64,000 nt of DNA, taken from Beta vulgaris subsp. vulgaris. Taxonomy: Eukaryota; Streptophyta; Magnoliopsida; Caryophyllales; Amaranthaceae. The notes beneath the pieces are model-generated. The model saw nothing but the letters and a program-made list of their open reading frames with translations. It had not been told where the DNA came from and did not search any database. The stretch is from NCBI RefSeq assembly GCF_026745355.1, contig NC_079205.1, forward strand, positions 39,777,056 to 39,841,055, in the 5' to 3' direction. Of the stretch, positions 31,086 through 42,419 are shown one piece after another; the stretch's first letter is position 1, and the number at the start of each line of letters is the position of its first letter. The position numbers and the translations under genes are program-made.

Positions 31086-33069
31086 ACCTTAGAACAAGCC
31101 CTTTTAAATTAAGGGTTGTGCTTGACTAAAAAATGCAGCCCTTCTAAGTTCTAACTGTAAGAAGGACTACATTTTTTAGACAAGCGCAACCCTTTTTTGT
31201 GAAGGGCAGCGCTTGTCCCAAAAAACGCAGCCCTTCTGTTACGAAGGGCTGCGTTTTTTGGGACAAGCGCAACCCTTTATGGGCTTTTTTTATTTTATTT
31301 GAAAAGAAGTGCGCATTGGGCTTAAAATATTAAGCAGGCTAGGGTTTATTTCTCACTCCCTCCCTCCCTCATTCTCTCTTCTCTCTCACAATCTCATTCT
31401 CTCTCTCCTCTCTCACCCATTCACCCTGCCTCTCTCTCTCCTCTCTCACAACCGCGTTCTCCCTGCCTCTCTCTCTCCTCTCTCACAACCGCGTTCTCCC
31501 TGCCTCTCTCTCCTCCCTTCACTCATTCTATCTCTCTCTCACCAAAGCCCAGCCCCTAAATCTTCGTTGTCGATTCATCATCTTCTCGCAGTCGATTTCA
31601 TCATCTTCGCCGTCAAGGATGTGAATCTACAAATGGACCAATATGTTAGTACTTTGTTGTGCCTCCTTTTTTTCTTTTTCTTTTTGCACTACTGTTAAAT
31701 CTGCAAATGGAAATGTGTGTGATTATTGGAGCTGTTGATGTTTAGATGCATAACTTGTGATTTGCTTGTTCTAATAATTTGATATTCTGGGGTTGTTCTG
31801 CTGAACTTGGATGGACATTTCCCCCCTGGTTTTCTACATTCTTGAAGCATTGTGATTTGCGACGATTTATCCAAAAACATGTGCAAAGATTTTTAGCATT
31901 TTTTTTGAAAGTATAATGAAGAATCAAAGTTTATCATAGAAAGATTTGTGAATTTCCATTTATTACTTCAAAACTATTGTATAAGACCCTTATTTGCTTC
32001 ACCAAACCTTAGAATTTGCATCTGCTTCATGTATATTTTTATTTTTTGGCAGTTATACAACAAGAAAGACTAGCACATTTCTTGAGAAGTAAATCAGGTT
32101 GCTGGTTACATTGCTTTTCTTTGTCACCTCATACTTGTCCACGTAGAAAATGACCCAATTCCGAAAGCTAAATTTTCTTATCTTCTTGCTTTAGATCAAT
32201 TACTGTACAGCTTTGATGCTTTCTTTTTACCTTAAAAAATTAACTATCAGATCTATTTTTAGCTATTTTACTTCGCGGCTGGAGCTATAGTTTAACCCTA
32301 ATTTACTTTAAGAATCTAGTTGTATTTCATCAAAATACTAAACACAATGGCACTTTTTGTCTTGTAATTTGCTTGTTCTAACAATGGCTGATTCTTCTTC
32401 TGTGTAGGTCAAGAAGTTGAAGGAATTAAAAGCTTTCGATTTCATTTCAAGATTTAATTTATTTTCATTTTTTTAGTTTAGATGAAATTTTGTTTTTTAA
32501 GGTTGTAAATTTATTATATGATTTATTATTATTGTAATCTAAAGTTCATTATATGATTTGTCAAGATTTAGTTTTTATCATTTTTAATTTTTCTTTTTGT
32601 AATTTATTTGTTACTTATAATATTTACTGTTTACAATATATTCATCTGTTTTTGCGATAATATATATCTGGTTAGATATCTGTAGTTTTTGTTATTATAT
32701 ATAAATGTCAGTTTGTGATTTTGTTATAATTTTATCAGTTTGGAATTGATTTTGTGTCAATTTGACATAAAAAATGCAAAAAAATAATTTTTTTATTTTA
32801 TTTTTTTGGGGTCCAAAATGGCTGCGTTTTTTGACTAAAAACGCAGCCCTTCTTCAAGTGAAGGGCTTCTTTTTGACAAAAACGCAGTCCTTCACTTGAA
32901 GAAGGGCTGCGTTTGTATGTAAAACCGCAGCCCTTCGTTTTGAAGGGCTTCGTTTTGAAAACCACAACCCTTCCTTTATGTTGAAGGGTTGCTATGGAAA
33001 GGGCTGCTGTTAAAAAACGCAGCCCTAAGGGTCTTTTTAACCGCAGCCCTTCCTTATTTTTCCACTAGT
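31086..33069. mobile_element. CACTA-like non-autonomous element, one terminus visible
   Basis: The right end is CTTATTTTTCCACTAGTG (to 33069), an inverted CACTA terminus. Subterminal arms at 31100-31280 and 32815-33055 contain GAAGGGCTGCGTTTTT and AAAACGCAGCCCTTC in both orientations, the same logic as the ATTGCTGCGG repeats of the element at 22821. The centre has a C/T-rich microsatellite-like leader (31340-31550), a short Ser/Leu-rich frame (31309-31698) and no transposase. The left CACTA end was not found, so it is truncated, probably at the junction near 31085. It represents a second CACTA family. Confidence 0.75.
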
Positions 33070-33592
33070 GATTCAACAATGTTTGGATGTTTGTGTGATA
33101 TATTATATTTAATATAATGTATATTATTTTATATTTTACACAACTATAATAATCCAAATGAGCATTTTGAAGACCTTCTAATTGTCCAATTATAAGAGAT
33201 TATTGATGAACACAATCCTCTTGATTTATTTTTAGGATGGTAAGAGCTCTCTTTAACAGTGATACATGTCAGAATGTGAAATTAAAGCTAATTAGAAAAA
33301 ACAAATCGGATTGAAGGACATACAATCTACCTAGAGCCTCTGAGTTTGTTGCCTTAATAATTGGAGATACTTATAGTGGGAAAAAAGAGATAAAACTATT
33401 GAAACAAATAGCGGAAGATTGAGACAGATATTCGAACTTCGTCCTTCTTATTTTGTCTTGCAATATCCTTTTCTATTTCCATATGATGATGGTGGATATC
33501 GAGCTAAAAACGTGTTTTGCTCAAATAAAAAATAGGAATAGTGTGAACACGTTTTCTTTTGTTGAACTTCATCCTTCTTATAGAGCTTAATA
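33070..33592. other. Intergenic DNA, no gene seen
   Basis: AT-rich sequence. A short direct repeat, GAACTTCGTCCTTCTTAT/GAACTTCATCCTTCTTAT, occurs at about 33434 and 33564, together with repeated GAACACGTTTTCTTTTGTTG/GTTGAACAC phrases next to the following MITE. No coding or RNA feature. Confidence 0.4.
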
Positions 33593-33809
33593 CTTCCTCC
33601 GCTTTCTTTTGTTGAACACATTTATCGCATTATTAATGGTGAGTTAAAAATGACTATTAAATAGTAGTGCGAATACAATTTTTGCACCTTAAGACTAATG
33701 AGACTTTAAGTCATAAAATTATATTATTTATGGAAAGATTTAAAATAGGAAATATATATTGAAATTTCCCAATAAAAAACACAAGTTCAACAAAAGAAAA
33801 TGGAGGGAG
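33593..33809. mobile_element. Stowaway-type MITE
   Basis: Ends CTTCCTCCGCTTTCTTTTGT and ACAAAAGAAAATGGAGGGAG are inverted repeats, flanked by TA on both sides (33591-33592 and 33810-33811), as expected for Tc1/mariner-type MITEs. 217 bp, non-coding. Confidence 0.8.
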
Positions 33810-33875
33810 TATTAAAAATTAATTTACTTTAACTTCGACGTAAAAACATACAAGATTACAAAACAAATATATAAA

Positions 33876-34170
33876 GGCCTTGTTTGGTTGACAAAATAAA
33901 TCATGGGAAGTGTAAATTCCTAGGAAGTAGAAAGATATGAAGTTGTTTGGTTGGCAAAATCATTGGAATTTGCACATCCTAGGAAGTTCTACTTCCTCCA
34001 AAATGGAGGAAGTTACTTACCTAGGTCCTCCTAGGTAAGTAGAGCTTTCCACAGGAAGTTCTACTTCCCATTATCAACCAAACACAATTTTACACTTCCT
34101 AGGATTTCAAATACATGGAAAGAATAACTTCCTAGGAAGTATGACTTCCTATATACAACCAAACAAGGCC
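33876..34170. mobile_element. MITE with GGCCTTGTTTGGTTG ends
   Basis: 295 bp with perfect 15-bp terminal inverted repeats GGCCTTGTTTGGTTG / CAACCAAACAAGGCC. Longer subterminal symmetry is built on TCCTAGGAAGT and ACTTCCTAGGA units. The terminal sequence resembles Tourist/PIF-Harbinger MITEs. The flanking triplets are AAA on both sides, so a 3-bp duplication is possible. Confidence 0.8.
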
Positions 34171-34317
34171 AAAAAAAGAAGTGATAACTTTACAAAAAGC
34201 TATGAAAAAAACTTAACGTTTTAGAATGTTTTTTACCACAAATAGTATTGTATTCATTCATTAAATTTTCTATGATCTTTTTTAATGGAAAGTGACAATG
34301 TTTTACATTAGTATATA

Positions 34318-34631
34318 CTCCCTTCGTTTCCTAAAGATCTTCCCTCTTTCCGTTTAAGTGCGTTTTCAAAAGATATTCTCTCTTTTACTTTATTCCTTAT
34401 ATGGAATTTTTTCCCTTTTTACCCTCTCATGTCCCTATCATATGGTCCATAATTACATTATTAATTCAATTTTACTCCCTTTCTCTCTTCTACTTTAACC
34501 CCTTTTGATTTGTTTATTTATCTTAACCTCTTTCTCTCTCCTACTTTACCCACCCCATACCTCACACACATGGATCTTCCTTGGTATTAGTAGGAACAGT
34601 AACAAGGAAGATCTTTAGGAAACGGAGGGAG
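34318..34631. mobile_element. Stowaway-type MITE, same family as 8856-9172
   Basis: Ends CTCCCTTCGTTTCCTAAAG and CTTTAGGAAACGGAGGGAG; TA at both flanks (34316-34317 and 34632-34633). The interior shares CATGTCCCTATCATATGGTC and TTCAATTTTACTCCC with the copies at 8856 (inverted) and 37061. Confidence 0.88.
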
Positions 34632-34735
34632 TAGTTATAGAAAACATATTTAACTAATTCTAATAAATATCAAGGTATGTGATCAAATAAGCAACATACA
34701 TGAAACTTTCTAATAAACATAAGTAATGAATAATA

Positions 34736-34988
34736 CTCCCTCTGTTTTTTTTATCTTTCTCACTTTCCTATGCGCATCTCCTAATGCACATCTTTGAACT
34801 TAAATATCTTTCATTATATATTAGTAAAAATTATAATGATTGAATATTAATAATATACTAATTGAGACGAATCAAACAAGACCCCATATGACTATATTTT
34901 TTCTTATAAATTGAAAATTGAGAAGATTCTCTCTAAGTATGAATACTGTCAAGAGTCTAAGTGAGAACCATACAAAAAACAAAGGGAG
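34736..34988. mobile_element. Stowaway-type MITE, second family
   Basis: Ends CTCCCTCTGTTTTTTTTATC and ACAAAAAACAAAGGGAG with TA at both flanks (34734-34735 and 34989-34990). It contains ATATTAATAATATACTAATT and GAGACGAATCAAACAAGACC, a phrase common in such plant MITEs. 253 bp, non-coding. Confidence 0.78.
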
Positions 34989-35110
34989 TAAGAACTAAGA
35001 ATTGAAAATGATAATGAATACAAAATGAAAAATTACATAATGTAAGATGACATGATGAAAAGTCAGAATTTACTTTAATTAGAAAGATCACTCCAACCAA
35101 TAGTATTATA

Positions 35111-35515
35111 CTAGTCTTCTATACACGCGATGCGTGCGTCTATTATTTGGATCTATTCTTAATAAATTTCATCAAAATATAATTATAAAAGTGTGATTTA
35201 TAATTATTGTTATACAAACTACTGTAATCTATAAAGCTTTTAGAAATTGAGATAAACATTTAGATGTAAAGTTTTATGGTCAAACTATATTGAATTTTTT
35301 TTATATTGAGTAACCATTTTTTCTTAGTATGTCAAGTTACTTTGTTAATGTTTATTTAATTTATTATTAGAATTTTAACCCATCTTTAAATTAGGAAAGG
35401 ATATAATTGTATAAAATCTGAATATCCAATTAAGTATATATATATTTAGGTAAGGATAAAAAAGACATTTTATTAGGGGGACACCATAGCTCTCTCCTTG
35501 GCTTATGTAATAAGA
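35111..35515 (-). mobile_element. Short non-autonomous Helitron
   Basis: On the minus strand the element starts TCTTATTACATAAG (35515) and ends CTAG (35111). Thirteen bases before the end is the hairpin CACGC-ATC-GCGTG. It is inserted between A and T without duplication (A before TC, T after CTAG). TC start, CTRR end and a subterminal hairpin are the three Helitron landmarks. 405 bp, no RepHel coding. Confidence 0.75.
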
Positions 35516-36929
35516 TATGAGCCAAAAGAAAATGAAAAGTGTTAGGATTACCCTAGAACAAGTGGAGTATTAGAAATTAATTTACATTAATTTTGCAATG
35601 CAACATACAATGATACAAGACTATAATACAAATATATATAACAAAATTAATATAATGAGACTTTTATGGCAGGTTATTGAATTCTCGATCATTTATGTGC
35701 AACTACTTCCTTACATCGTAAAGTCTGCCAAATAGTTTTTTATCGATAACACCTGCCAAAATTTCCCGTAGCATAGTGTTCTAGTGGGTGGTGGCTTGGT
35801 GTAGTGCAAGGTTGGTGTCAGAAAACAAGAGAGTGGCCGGTGAACATGACTACATAAAGTGGGAGTGGAAGTGGTTCCACGATTGACTGCAAGTGGTGGT
35901 TCTAAGTTACTAAAAAAAATGATTAATAACGTGTTCCACCATGATATAAAGTACATTAGTCACTGAATGTACGGGTCATAAGTCAGTTTTGAGCATTTTG
36001 ACACATGATATGATTATAAAAATTTAAATCACGAGCTAACATCACACTATGTTTTTAAGATAAACATCTTAAAATCTTAATTCATAAAATAATAATAAAA
36101 AATCATGTGAATTTTGAATGGGTCCACGAACTTTAAACGACGAAATTATTTGGATCACCATAATCAATGTGACATGAGTTATGGATTACAAATTTACCAA
36201 TGAAATTCACGGGTTGTAAGCCATAAGCTATAAGTCATAATTGTACAACTCACGGGTTGTAAGCCAATTTCGACCTAATCAGTGTGATCAATGATGATTA
36301 TTACAAATAAGTCACAAGTCATAATTGCGATACTTACGAGTTGTAAGCCAATTTTAAATTATTCTAAATTAAAATAGTTATTCAAAGTTAATTAATTTAC
36401 CTTAAGCAAAGTGCAGGTTTTTATTTCATTAAACTCTATACTGAAAATCTTTCCTTAAATTATATTACATCTTTAGCAAAATTTTGTTAACATAATATAT
36501 TGTATGTTATAATAAGGATATAGCATGGGTATATTATCTTTGCAAGCACTAATTTTTTTTCAATATTTAATTGTTAGTAAATAAAAGAAAACAATGAACA
36601 ACATTAGTATAATATATTTTGGATGGTTTATAATATATAATATAACAAGATATAGCATGAGTATCATATATCATAATTGTGCAACACATGTGTTGTGTTG
36701 TAATCAATTTTTAAATATACTAATACAATATCATAATTTTAAAACAAAAGCTAATAATTTAATTTTACATATTATATTTTTTCAACTTTATATGTATGCA
36801 TTCTAATAATAGCGCATTTAATAGATTTGGAACCGAAAAACTAGTTATGTAATAAAAGATATTTAAAGTCAAAAAAAGTGTATTTGCAAAAGCGCACAGT
36901 CAAAATAGGAAAGATAAATAAATACATAG
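35516..36929. other. Intergenic DNA, no gene seen
   Basis: AT-rich. It contains several imperfect copies of TCACGGGTTGTAAGCCA / TTACGAGTTGTAAGCCAAT (about 36206, 36243 and 36328), a small dispersed repeat, and repeated ATATAGCATGRGTAT (36519 and 36650). The minus frame 35711-35956 and plus frame 36594-36806 show no domain. Confidence 0.4.
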
Positions 36930-37575
36930 GGAATACGCTTATTTCAAATGAGTATGCATTTTGTCATATGAGTATCCATCTTTCCAGATGAATATTTAAA
37001 TAAATTTTGTACATCTTCTGCAATTGAATATTTCAAATAAGCATGATAATTTTGCATATACTCCCTCCGTTTCCTAAAGAGCTTCCCTATTTCCGTTTAA
37101 GTGCGTTTCCAAAAGATGTACCCTCTTTTACTTTATTCGTTATTTGGAATTTTTTTCCCTTTTTACCCTCTCATGTCCCTATTATATGGTCTACCATTAC
37201 ATTATTAATTCAATTGTACTCCCTTTCTCTTTCCTACTTTAACCTTTTTTTATTTGTTTATTTATCTTAACCCCTTTCTCTCTCCTACTTTACCCACCCC
37301 ACACCCCATACAAATGGATCCTCCTTTGTATCTGTAGGAACAGTAACAAGGAAAGTTTATAGAAAACAGAAGGAGTAATTGCATTTATTATAATATTTAT
37401 GCTGTTTTTTTCAAATGGATATTTATGTTGATAGGCTAGTGTAAGTAATTCTTGTTGTTACACAAATGAGTATGATAATTTTTGAATGTGTACAATCTCT
37501 TGCAAAAAAAATTATATACTCTCAAAATAGTATTTGGGAGTGTTATATTGTCTAGGTTGAGCAGGTTGTGGTAAA
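36930..37575. repeat. ACTCATTTG-type repeat, copy 2, split by a MITE
   Basis: Homologous to about 15640-15930: TATTTCAAATRARCATGATA, TTGTTGTTACACAAATGAGT, TGATAATTTTTGAATGTGTA and GGTGTTAT/GAGTGTTATATTGTCTAGG. The copy is interrupted at 37061-37375 by a Stowaway MITE, so the repeat is older than that MITE. Confidence 0.6.
37061..37375. mobile_element. Stowaway-type MITE inside an older repeat
   Basis: Starts CTCCCTCCGTTTCCTAAAG and ends with the degraded inverse TTTATAGAAAACAGAAGGAG; TA flanks on both sides (37059-37060 and 37376-37377). Third member of the family at 8856 and 34318. The 75-codon frame 37043-37270 is the MITE read through. Confidence 0.85.
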
Positions 37576-37952
37576 GTTATAATAAAAGAATTTTCTATAC
37601 TCACATAAAACCTGTTGTACTTATTTGAATTTTATGTAACTTACTTGATCCAAAAAAAATTTGGAGAGAAAGCAAACATGATTTAATTAGAAATGTGTAC
37701 TTCATTTATTTTGTTTTCATTGAAAACCAAATCATAAAGCAAATAAAGAAATCCTATGTTAAATAAAATTCTTTTCCTAAAAGACTCTAAAAGGATTTTG
37801 ACAAATCTTCATATATATATTTAAAAATGAAAAATTGATTTTAAAAATATCTTCTAACTAATTCACTAGAATTAAGGAAACATATATTAAAACCTTTAGA
37901 AAATAATTAGTAACTAAATTATTAAACCAAAATACACGTTATAACTAACTAA

Positions 37953-38365
37953 GTGCTTGTTTGGTATACAGGAAGTTATGTAGGCAATTGAAAATGCCAT
38001 AATTTTCTGATTTGGGTAGTTGTTTAGTTGATGTGAAGTTAGAAAAATGGAGGCAATGAGAATTCCTGGGAATTTATTCACCCACCCCCTGGCTATTCAA
38101 GATTCACACATCAATTCATGATAAGTACAAGTTCCTCACATTAAGTCCATTTTCTAGGAATTACATAAGGAAAATAACTTCCTAGGATATGGAACTTCCT
38201 ATGGAAATTAAATTCCTATGCATAAACTGGTTGTTTGGTATACAAAAAATTATTTAGACAATAGAATTCCCCCGTAATTTTCTAGTTTGGATAGTTATTT
38301 GGTTAATAGGAATTTGGGAAAAAATTATTTAGACAATAGAATTCCCCCATAATTTTCCGGTTGGG
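37953..38365. repeat. MITE (TTGTTTGGTATAC family) plus partial tandem copies
   Basis: Starts GCTTGTTTGGTATACAGGAAG; GGTTGTTTGGTATACAAAA recurs at 38229, and ATTATTTAGACAATAGAATT occurs twice (about 38250 and 38323). The same element, inverted, is at 41332-41655. The first copy ends around ATTAAATTCCTATGCATAAA. Non-coding. Confidence 0.55.
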
Positions 38366-39297
38366 TCTCCCAATCCCTTTTCACCCTTAGTTTGCGTCGG
38401 GACTCCCTATCCTCTCCCCCAAGTTTCGCGTCGGGCCTCCCTATCCCCTCCCCCCTAGTTCGTGTCGGGCTTCCCTAAGTGGGCTCCTCCTACAGTTGTT
38501 TATCAGTAGTTTCAAGAAGTTTATCAGTATGTTTCTTAAAAGTTTAAGGGTCAATTGGTTGGATAAGGCATGGGGTTTCAACACAGTCAAATTTGTGGTC
38601 TTTTTGGAATTTGTGTTGGGGATACAGGTGAATCAAGTGACTAGTGCGTGTTGTCGGGGTGATGCACGTTTTTCATGGTTGGGTTTTTCGTTTTCCGGTT
38701 TCGCAAACCGGCGAAGTGTTCGAGACCTCACTTTATTTAGCTCTCTATCTAGCTTGGCATTGATCTTACTGATCTTTGCCTTGACAAAATCAAATCTGCA
38801 GGCGGCACATCAGTTGTATCTGGTGGTTTTCAGCGCGCCCACACGACAGCGTTTCTACCTTCTATTGGAGAAACCTGCAACACTCTCGAGCGAGAGTATC
38901 GAGTCACGTAGGACTGTGACTCTTCTCAAGATCATGAGCCTAGAATCCCAAGCAATAACAGTTTATTGGGATTGCTCATGCGGCGACGTACGACACTCGC
39001 CATTGGTTGTTCGTCGTCCGAATCGTGAACGACAATCGTTCTTCTCACCACATTCATCAGCGATCCATGTTTGACCTCCACTATCACTAACTTTGACAAG
39101 CGATGCCCTCCGTCATATACAACTCTTTCTAGTTTTATGTTGGTTTTGTTTTTTATGTATTGTAAGAACTCTTACAGTTTCTTTCAGTTTGTTTGCTTGT
39201 TGTATATGTAGTTGTATTAGTATTAGGTTGTAATTCCTCTTTTAAATTAATGTACGATTTCTTGATGTCAAAAAAACAAAAAAAAAACAAAAATTAA
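38366..39297 (+). mobile_element. Retroposon-like repeat unit, copy 2, with poly(A)
   Basis: Homologous to 3350-4470 in the same orientation but shorter at the 5' end, and it finishes with an A-rich tail (39269-39297). 5' truncation with poly(A) fits target-primed reverse transcription. The frame 38496-39074 (192 codons) is open and includes CCRGDARFSWLGFSFSGFAN, RRSVRDLTLFSSLSSLALIL and LVVRRPNRERQ, with counterparts in copy 1. No known domain or signal sequence is recognised; a hydrophobic stretch is at about residues 85-100. It could derive from a host gene or a LINE/SINE body. Confidence 0.65.
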
Positions 39298-40097
39298 TAC
39301 CTATCTATTTTTGCTTTATTATCTAAGGACTCCTTACTGATGTTAATGAGCTAACCAGAATTAACAATTAGATATCTTTATTAAACATACCTGCATTTAT
39401 CTTCTTAGAAGTGATTTATTGCTTTGGCAAAATCCATCACTAATGAAGGCTTAAGCGTTCTTTATTTCGAAAAGACAAACTTTAAGCTCATTATTTTAGC
39501 GAGACTTAGTTTATTATATGGTTTGAAAAACTAAGTGAATTCTTAAAATTAATCAAACTATATATACATAAACTAATATGCATTTGAAATATTAAGCACA
39601 AGCAAAATATTAAATCCAATAACTCAATTTTTTTAATGTGGAATCCAAAACTTGTCTTGACTTAGAGTTGGATCCCATCCATCTCTTTTATTAAATATCC
39701 TAACAAGTCTATAAGATATACTTTAATAAAATTAAATATTACTTTATAAAAAATACAAAACATTTTTTGTTTATATTTGTCCCAAATTAGTTTGTATACT
39801 TTTATTTTTGGTATGGTCACATTTTGTTATAGAAGCTTCTTACACCCTTTTGGCCCACACTATATTTTTATCAATAAAACTACTCAATTTTCTCTCTCTT
39901 TGAATATTTTAAAAATAGTATTTTTTGCACGCTATGTATGCATGTCATATTAACATTCTTTTTCTCAATTACTTATTCATCAGTGCTACAAAAAAATTGA
40001 TTTGAACAGATATTCTTAATGATTTTAAATTATTTACACATATTTTTCTTAAATCAATGTCTTGTTAGTATTTTTAGTTATTTGTTAATCATTATTC
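39298..40097. other. AT-rich intergenic DNA, no gene
   Basis: No coding signal. At about 39915-39945 the minus strand shows GCATGCATACATAGCGTGC followed by AAAAAATACTAT, a decayed look-alike of the Helitron 3' hairpins at 35111 and 60608. Confidence 0.4.
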
Positions 40098-40690
40098 AAA
40101 TCTCTATTATATAAGTGAAGGAAATACACAGCAAAAGAAAGCCCATGCTCAAATAAAGTGGAAGAATTTGTATATCAGATTCAATCGTTGAATATTAATA
40201 AAGTGGAAGAATTTGTGTATCAGTTTCAATAATTGAATATTAATAAAGTAGAAGAGTTTAATTTATATAATAGAGATTATTCAATAATAATCAATATTTA
40301 GGTTTTAAAATATTATCATTATAATTATTAAAGTGGAAGAGTTTAATTTATATAATAGAAATTATTGAATAATAATCAATATTTAGGTTTTAAAATATTA
40401 TCATTATAATTATTAATATGAAATAGAATCAAGTCCCATCAAGTTATATTGTCAATTTAATTTTTTTATTAGAGTTTTTCTCACATATTAAGAGAAAATC
40501 ATTCTCCTTAATTTAATATTTAATTTAAATTTGAAATTCACTTTCATTATTAACTTGTTCAATATATATGGCAAGTAGGAAGAAGAAAAGACTATTAAAT
40601 ATATAAAGAAATTTAAATCATTAAGGATATATTAGACTTTTTGTGAGGGGACATCATCTTCCTCACCCCCTCACTTATATAATAGAGATA
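40098..40690. repeat. Degenerate Helitron/MITE-like block with tandem duplications
   Basis: TCTCTATTATATAAGTG at 40098 and its inverse CACTTATATAATAGAGATAG at about 40670 resemble the 5' ends of non-autonomous Helitrons in opposite orientations. Inside are two to three direct copies of AAAGTGGAAGAATTTGTGTA (about 40157, 40200 and 40245). A unit of about 88 bp with TAATCAATATTTAGGTTTTA is duplicated (40246-40334 and 40335-40418). Confidence 0.5.
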
Positions 40691-40846
40691 GACGTACTAA
40701 AAATGGACGGTCATTTGATATTTGAAAACTACACATTGAAATGAATTTAACAATATCTCACATAACTATATATTTTCTAATAGTGGATACCTAAGGATAT
40801 TCGTATAATATGTGCAAACCTATATTTTAATACAATTATAGAGGTT

Positions 40847-41321
40847 TAATTTTTGTTTGTCCTTATGCAGCTGACATTTGGAGTAGAATTTGCCATATTC
40901 TTCACTTCTTGGGTCAGGGAGTGAATTTTGATCTTGAGTGTCGGATTGCCATCTAAAGCCAGAGGTAGCAGTAGATTTGCTAGACTCTATAGTATGTGCT
41001 TTACTGAATCTGTTTATGCTATCTGGAAGCAAAGAAACAACAAGATCTTCAACGGGAGAGCTGCCCGTAGTTATCGGCTTGTTAAAGATATTATCTTCCA
41101 TGTTGCCTATAAAGGTAAGGAATAAGATAGAAAAGTGTTACTGTATTGATCCTTGATCCTCTATAGTTTCTTTGGTGCTTGCCTGTGTGCAACTCTTTTT
41201 GTTTGGCCTTCTTGTTGAGCTTGTTCAATAGTTGGTTTAATTGTGGTGTTTGGTTGTTACTTTCATTACCAATCTTTTTTTGGTAGTCACTAAAAATTTT
41301 GAATTCACAAAAAAATATAAC
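40847..41321 (+). mobile_element. 5'-truncated LINE, C-terminal fragment
   Basis: The + frame 40928-41125 reads ECRIAIKARGSSRFARLY-like residues then ESVYAIWKQRNNKIFNG, matching in kind the tail of the LINE at 16975-29937 (AAAVYMIWRCRNEAYW). A stop and about 190 bp of 3' UTR follow, ending in a short A tract (about 41307-41316). Flanking 10-bp duplications TATAGAGGTT (40837-40846 and 41322-41331) support LINE insertion. Confidence 0.8.
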
Positions 41322-41331
41322 TATAGAGGTT

Positions 41332-41657
41332 ATTTGGTATACATGGAAATTTAATTCCCATAGGAAGTTCCATTTCCTATGAAGTTATTTCCCTTATGTA
41401 ATTCCTAGGAAATTAACTTAATGTGTTTAGTTGACATCAAGGAATTTGTAACTCCCATGGATTGATGTGGAAATTTTGAATGACTAAGGAAGGGGCGGGT
41501 GAATAAGGTTCTATGTTTTGTGGGAATTTCAATTTCACAGAATTTTTCGCCTCCCCCATTTTCCCCAATTCTTGTCAACCAAATAACTATACAACTCAAA
41601 AAATTATGGAAATTTCTATTACCTACATTATTTTTTGTATAACAAACAACCACATAG
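41332..41657. mobile_element. MITE of the TTGTTTGGTATAC family (inverted copy)
   Basis: Left end TATTTGGTATACATGGAAAT; right end TTTTTTGTATAACAAACAAC. Internally it has AATTCCCATAGGAAGTTCC and TTCCTAGGAAATTAA. It matches 37953-38225 in inverse orientation. The 82-codon minus frame is incidental. Confidence 0.6.
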
Positions 41658-42077
41658 TGTCAGTACTCCCTAGAAAGCCATGCCATCATTAAGTATTCAC
41701 ATGGTATCAAGAGCCAAGTTCTCTCTCCCCCTTGAATCCCAAACATGCGACATTCTTCTTGTTAGAATGGTGTCTCTCAATATTGTAAATTTCTTGTAAA
41801 AATAGTTTATAGGATTGATTACGGAATATTTATCTATTCATATTAGGTAATCAAAATGTTTAGTTGGAAACCACTTTCGATTTGTTAACTCAATAAGATC
41901 AATTGTTGTAAGCAGCTTAATCATAATTGAACCTATAGAATCACACATAAAGCATTGAATGAACCATTAAGTTGATCTTGAAGAGCAACAAATATAAACT
42001 AAATAAAATATTAAAGTCGATAGGATAAAATTGCGCTTTTGTGCAAATAATTGGAAATATCATGTGATAAAGAGCAA

Positions 42078-42230
42078 AGCGGGGGGGGGGGGTGTGGCTT
42101 GACTTTAGCTAACAACAAAGTCCGAGTTTGTTGAGTGAATGAGTTACTGAAAGTTTTAGAAGGATACAGTAAGCAGTTACACAACATACCCACACTCTCT
42201 CTTGCGCTCTCTCTCTCTCTCTCTTTCTCA
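42078..42230. repeat. Microsatellites: G12 and (CT)n
   Basis: A run of 12 G at 42081-42092 and a CT-rich tract at about 42196-42230 (CTCTCTCTCTCTCTCTTTCTC). The 60-codon minus frame across them is low-complexity. Confidence 0.8.
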
Positions 42231-42419
42231 CGACATTCTTTCTCTATCTCACTCGTGACATTTTTTGTAATTAATTGTATTTTTTATAAATATTTTCTAA
42301 AAGTAAAAGATATTATGAAAATAAGATTTTTTATTTCTTAAGATATATAATTGAATTCCAAATCCAAAAGATATTATTCAATGAAACATAGAAAGAATCT
42401 TTTAATTTCGGATAACAAA

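Noticed and set aside
41690..41760. GGTATCAAGAGCCAAG as a primer binding site
   Set aside because: PBS-like wording only; no LTR end abuts it and no interior follows.
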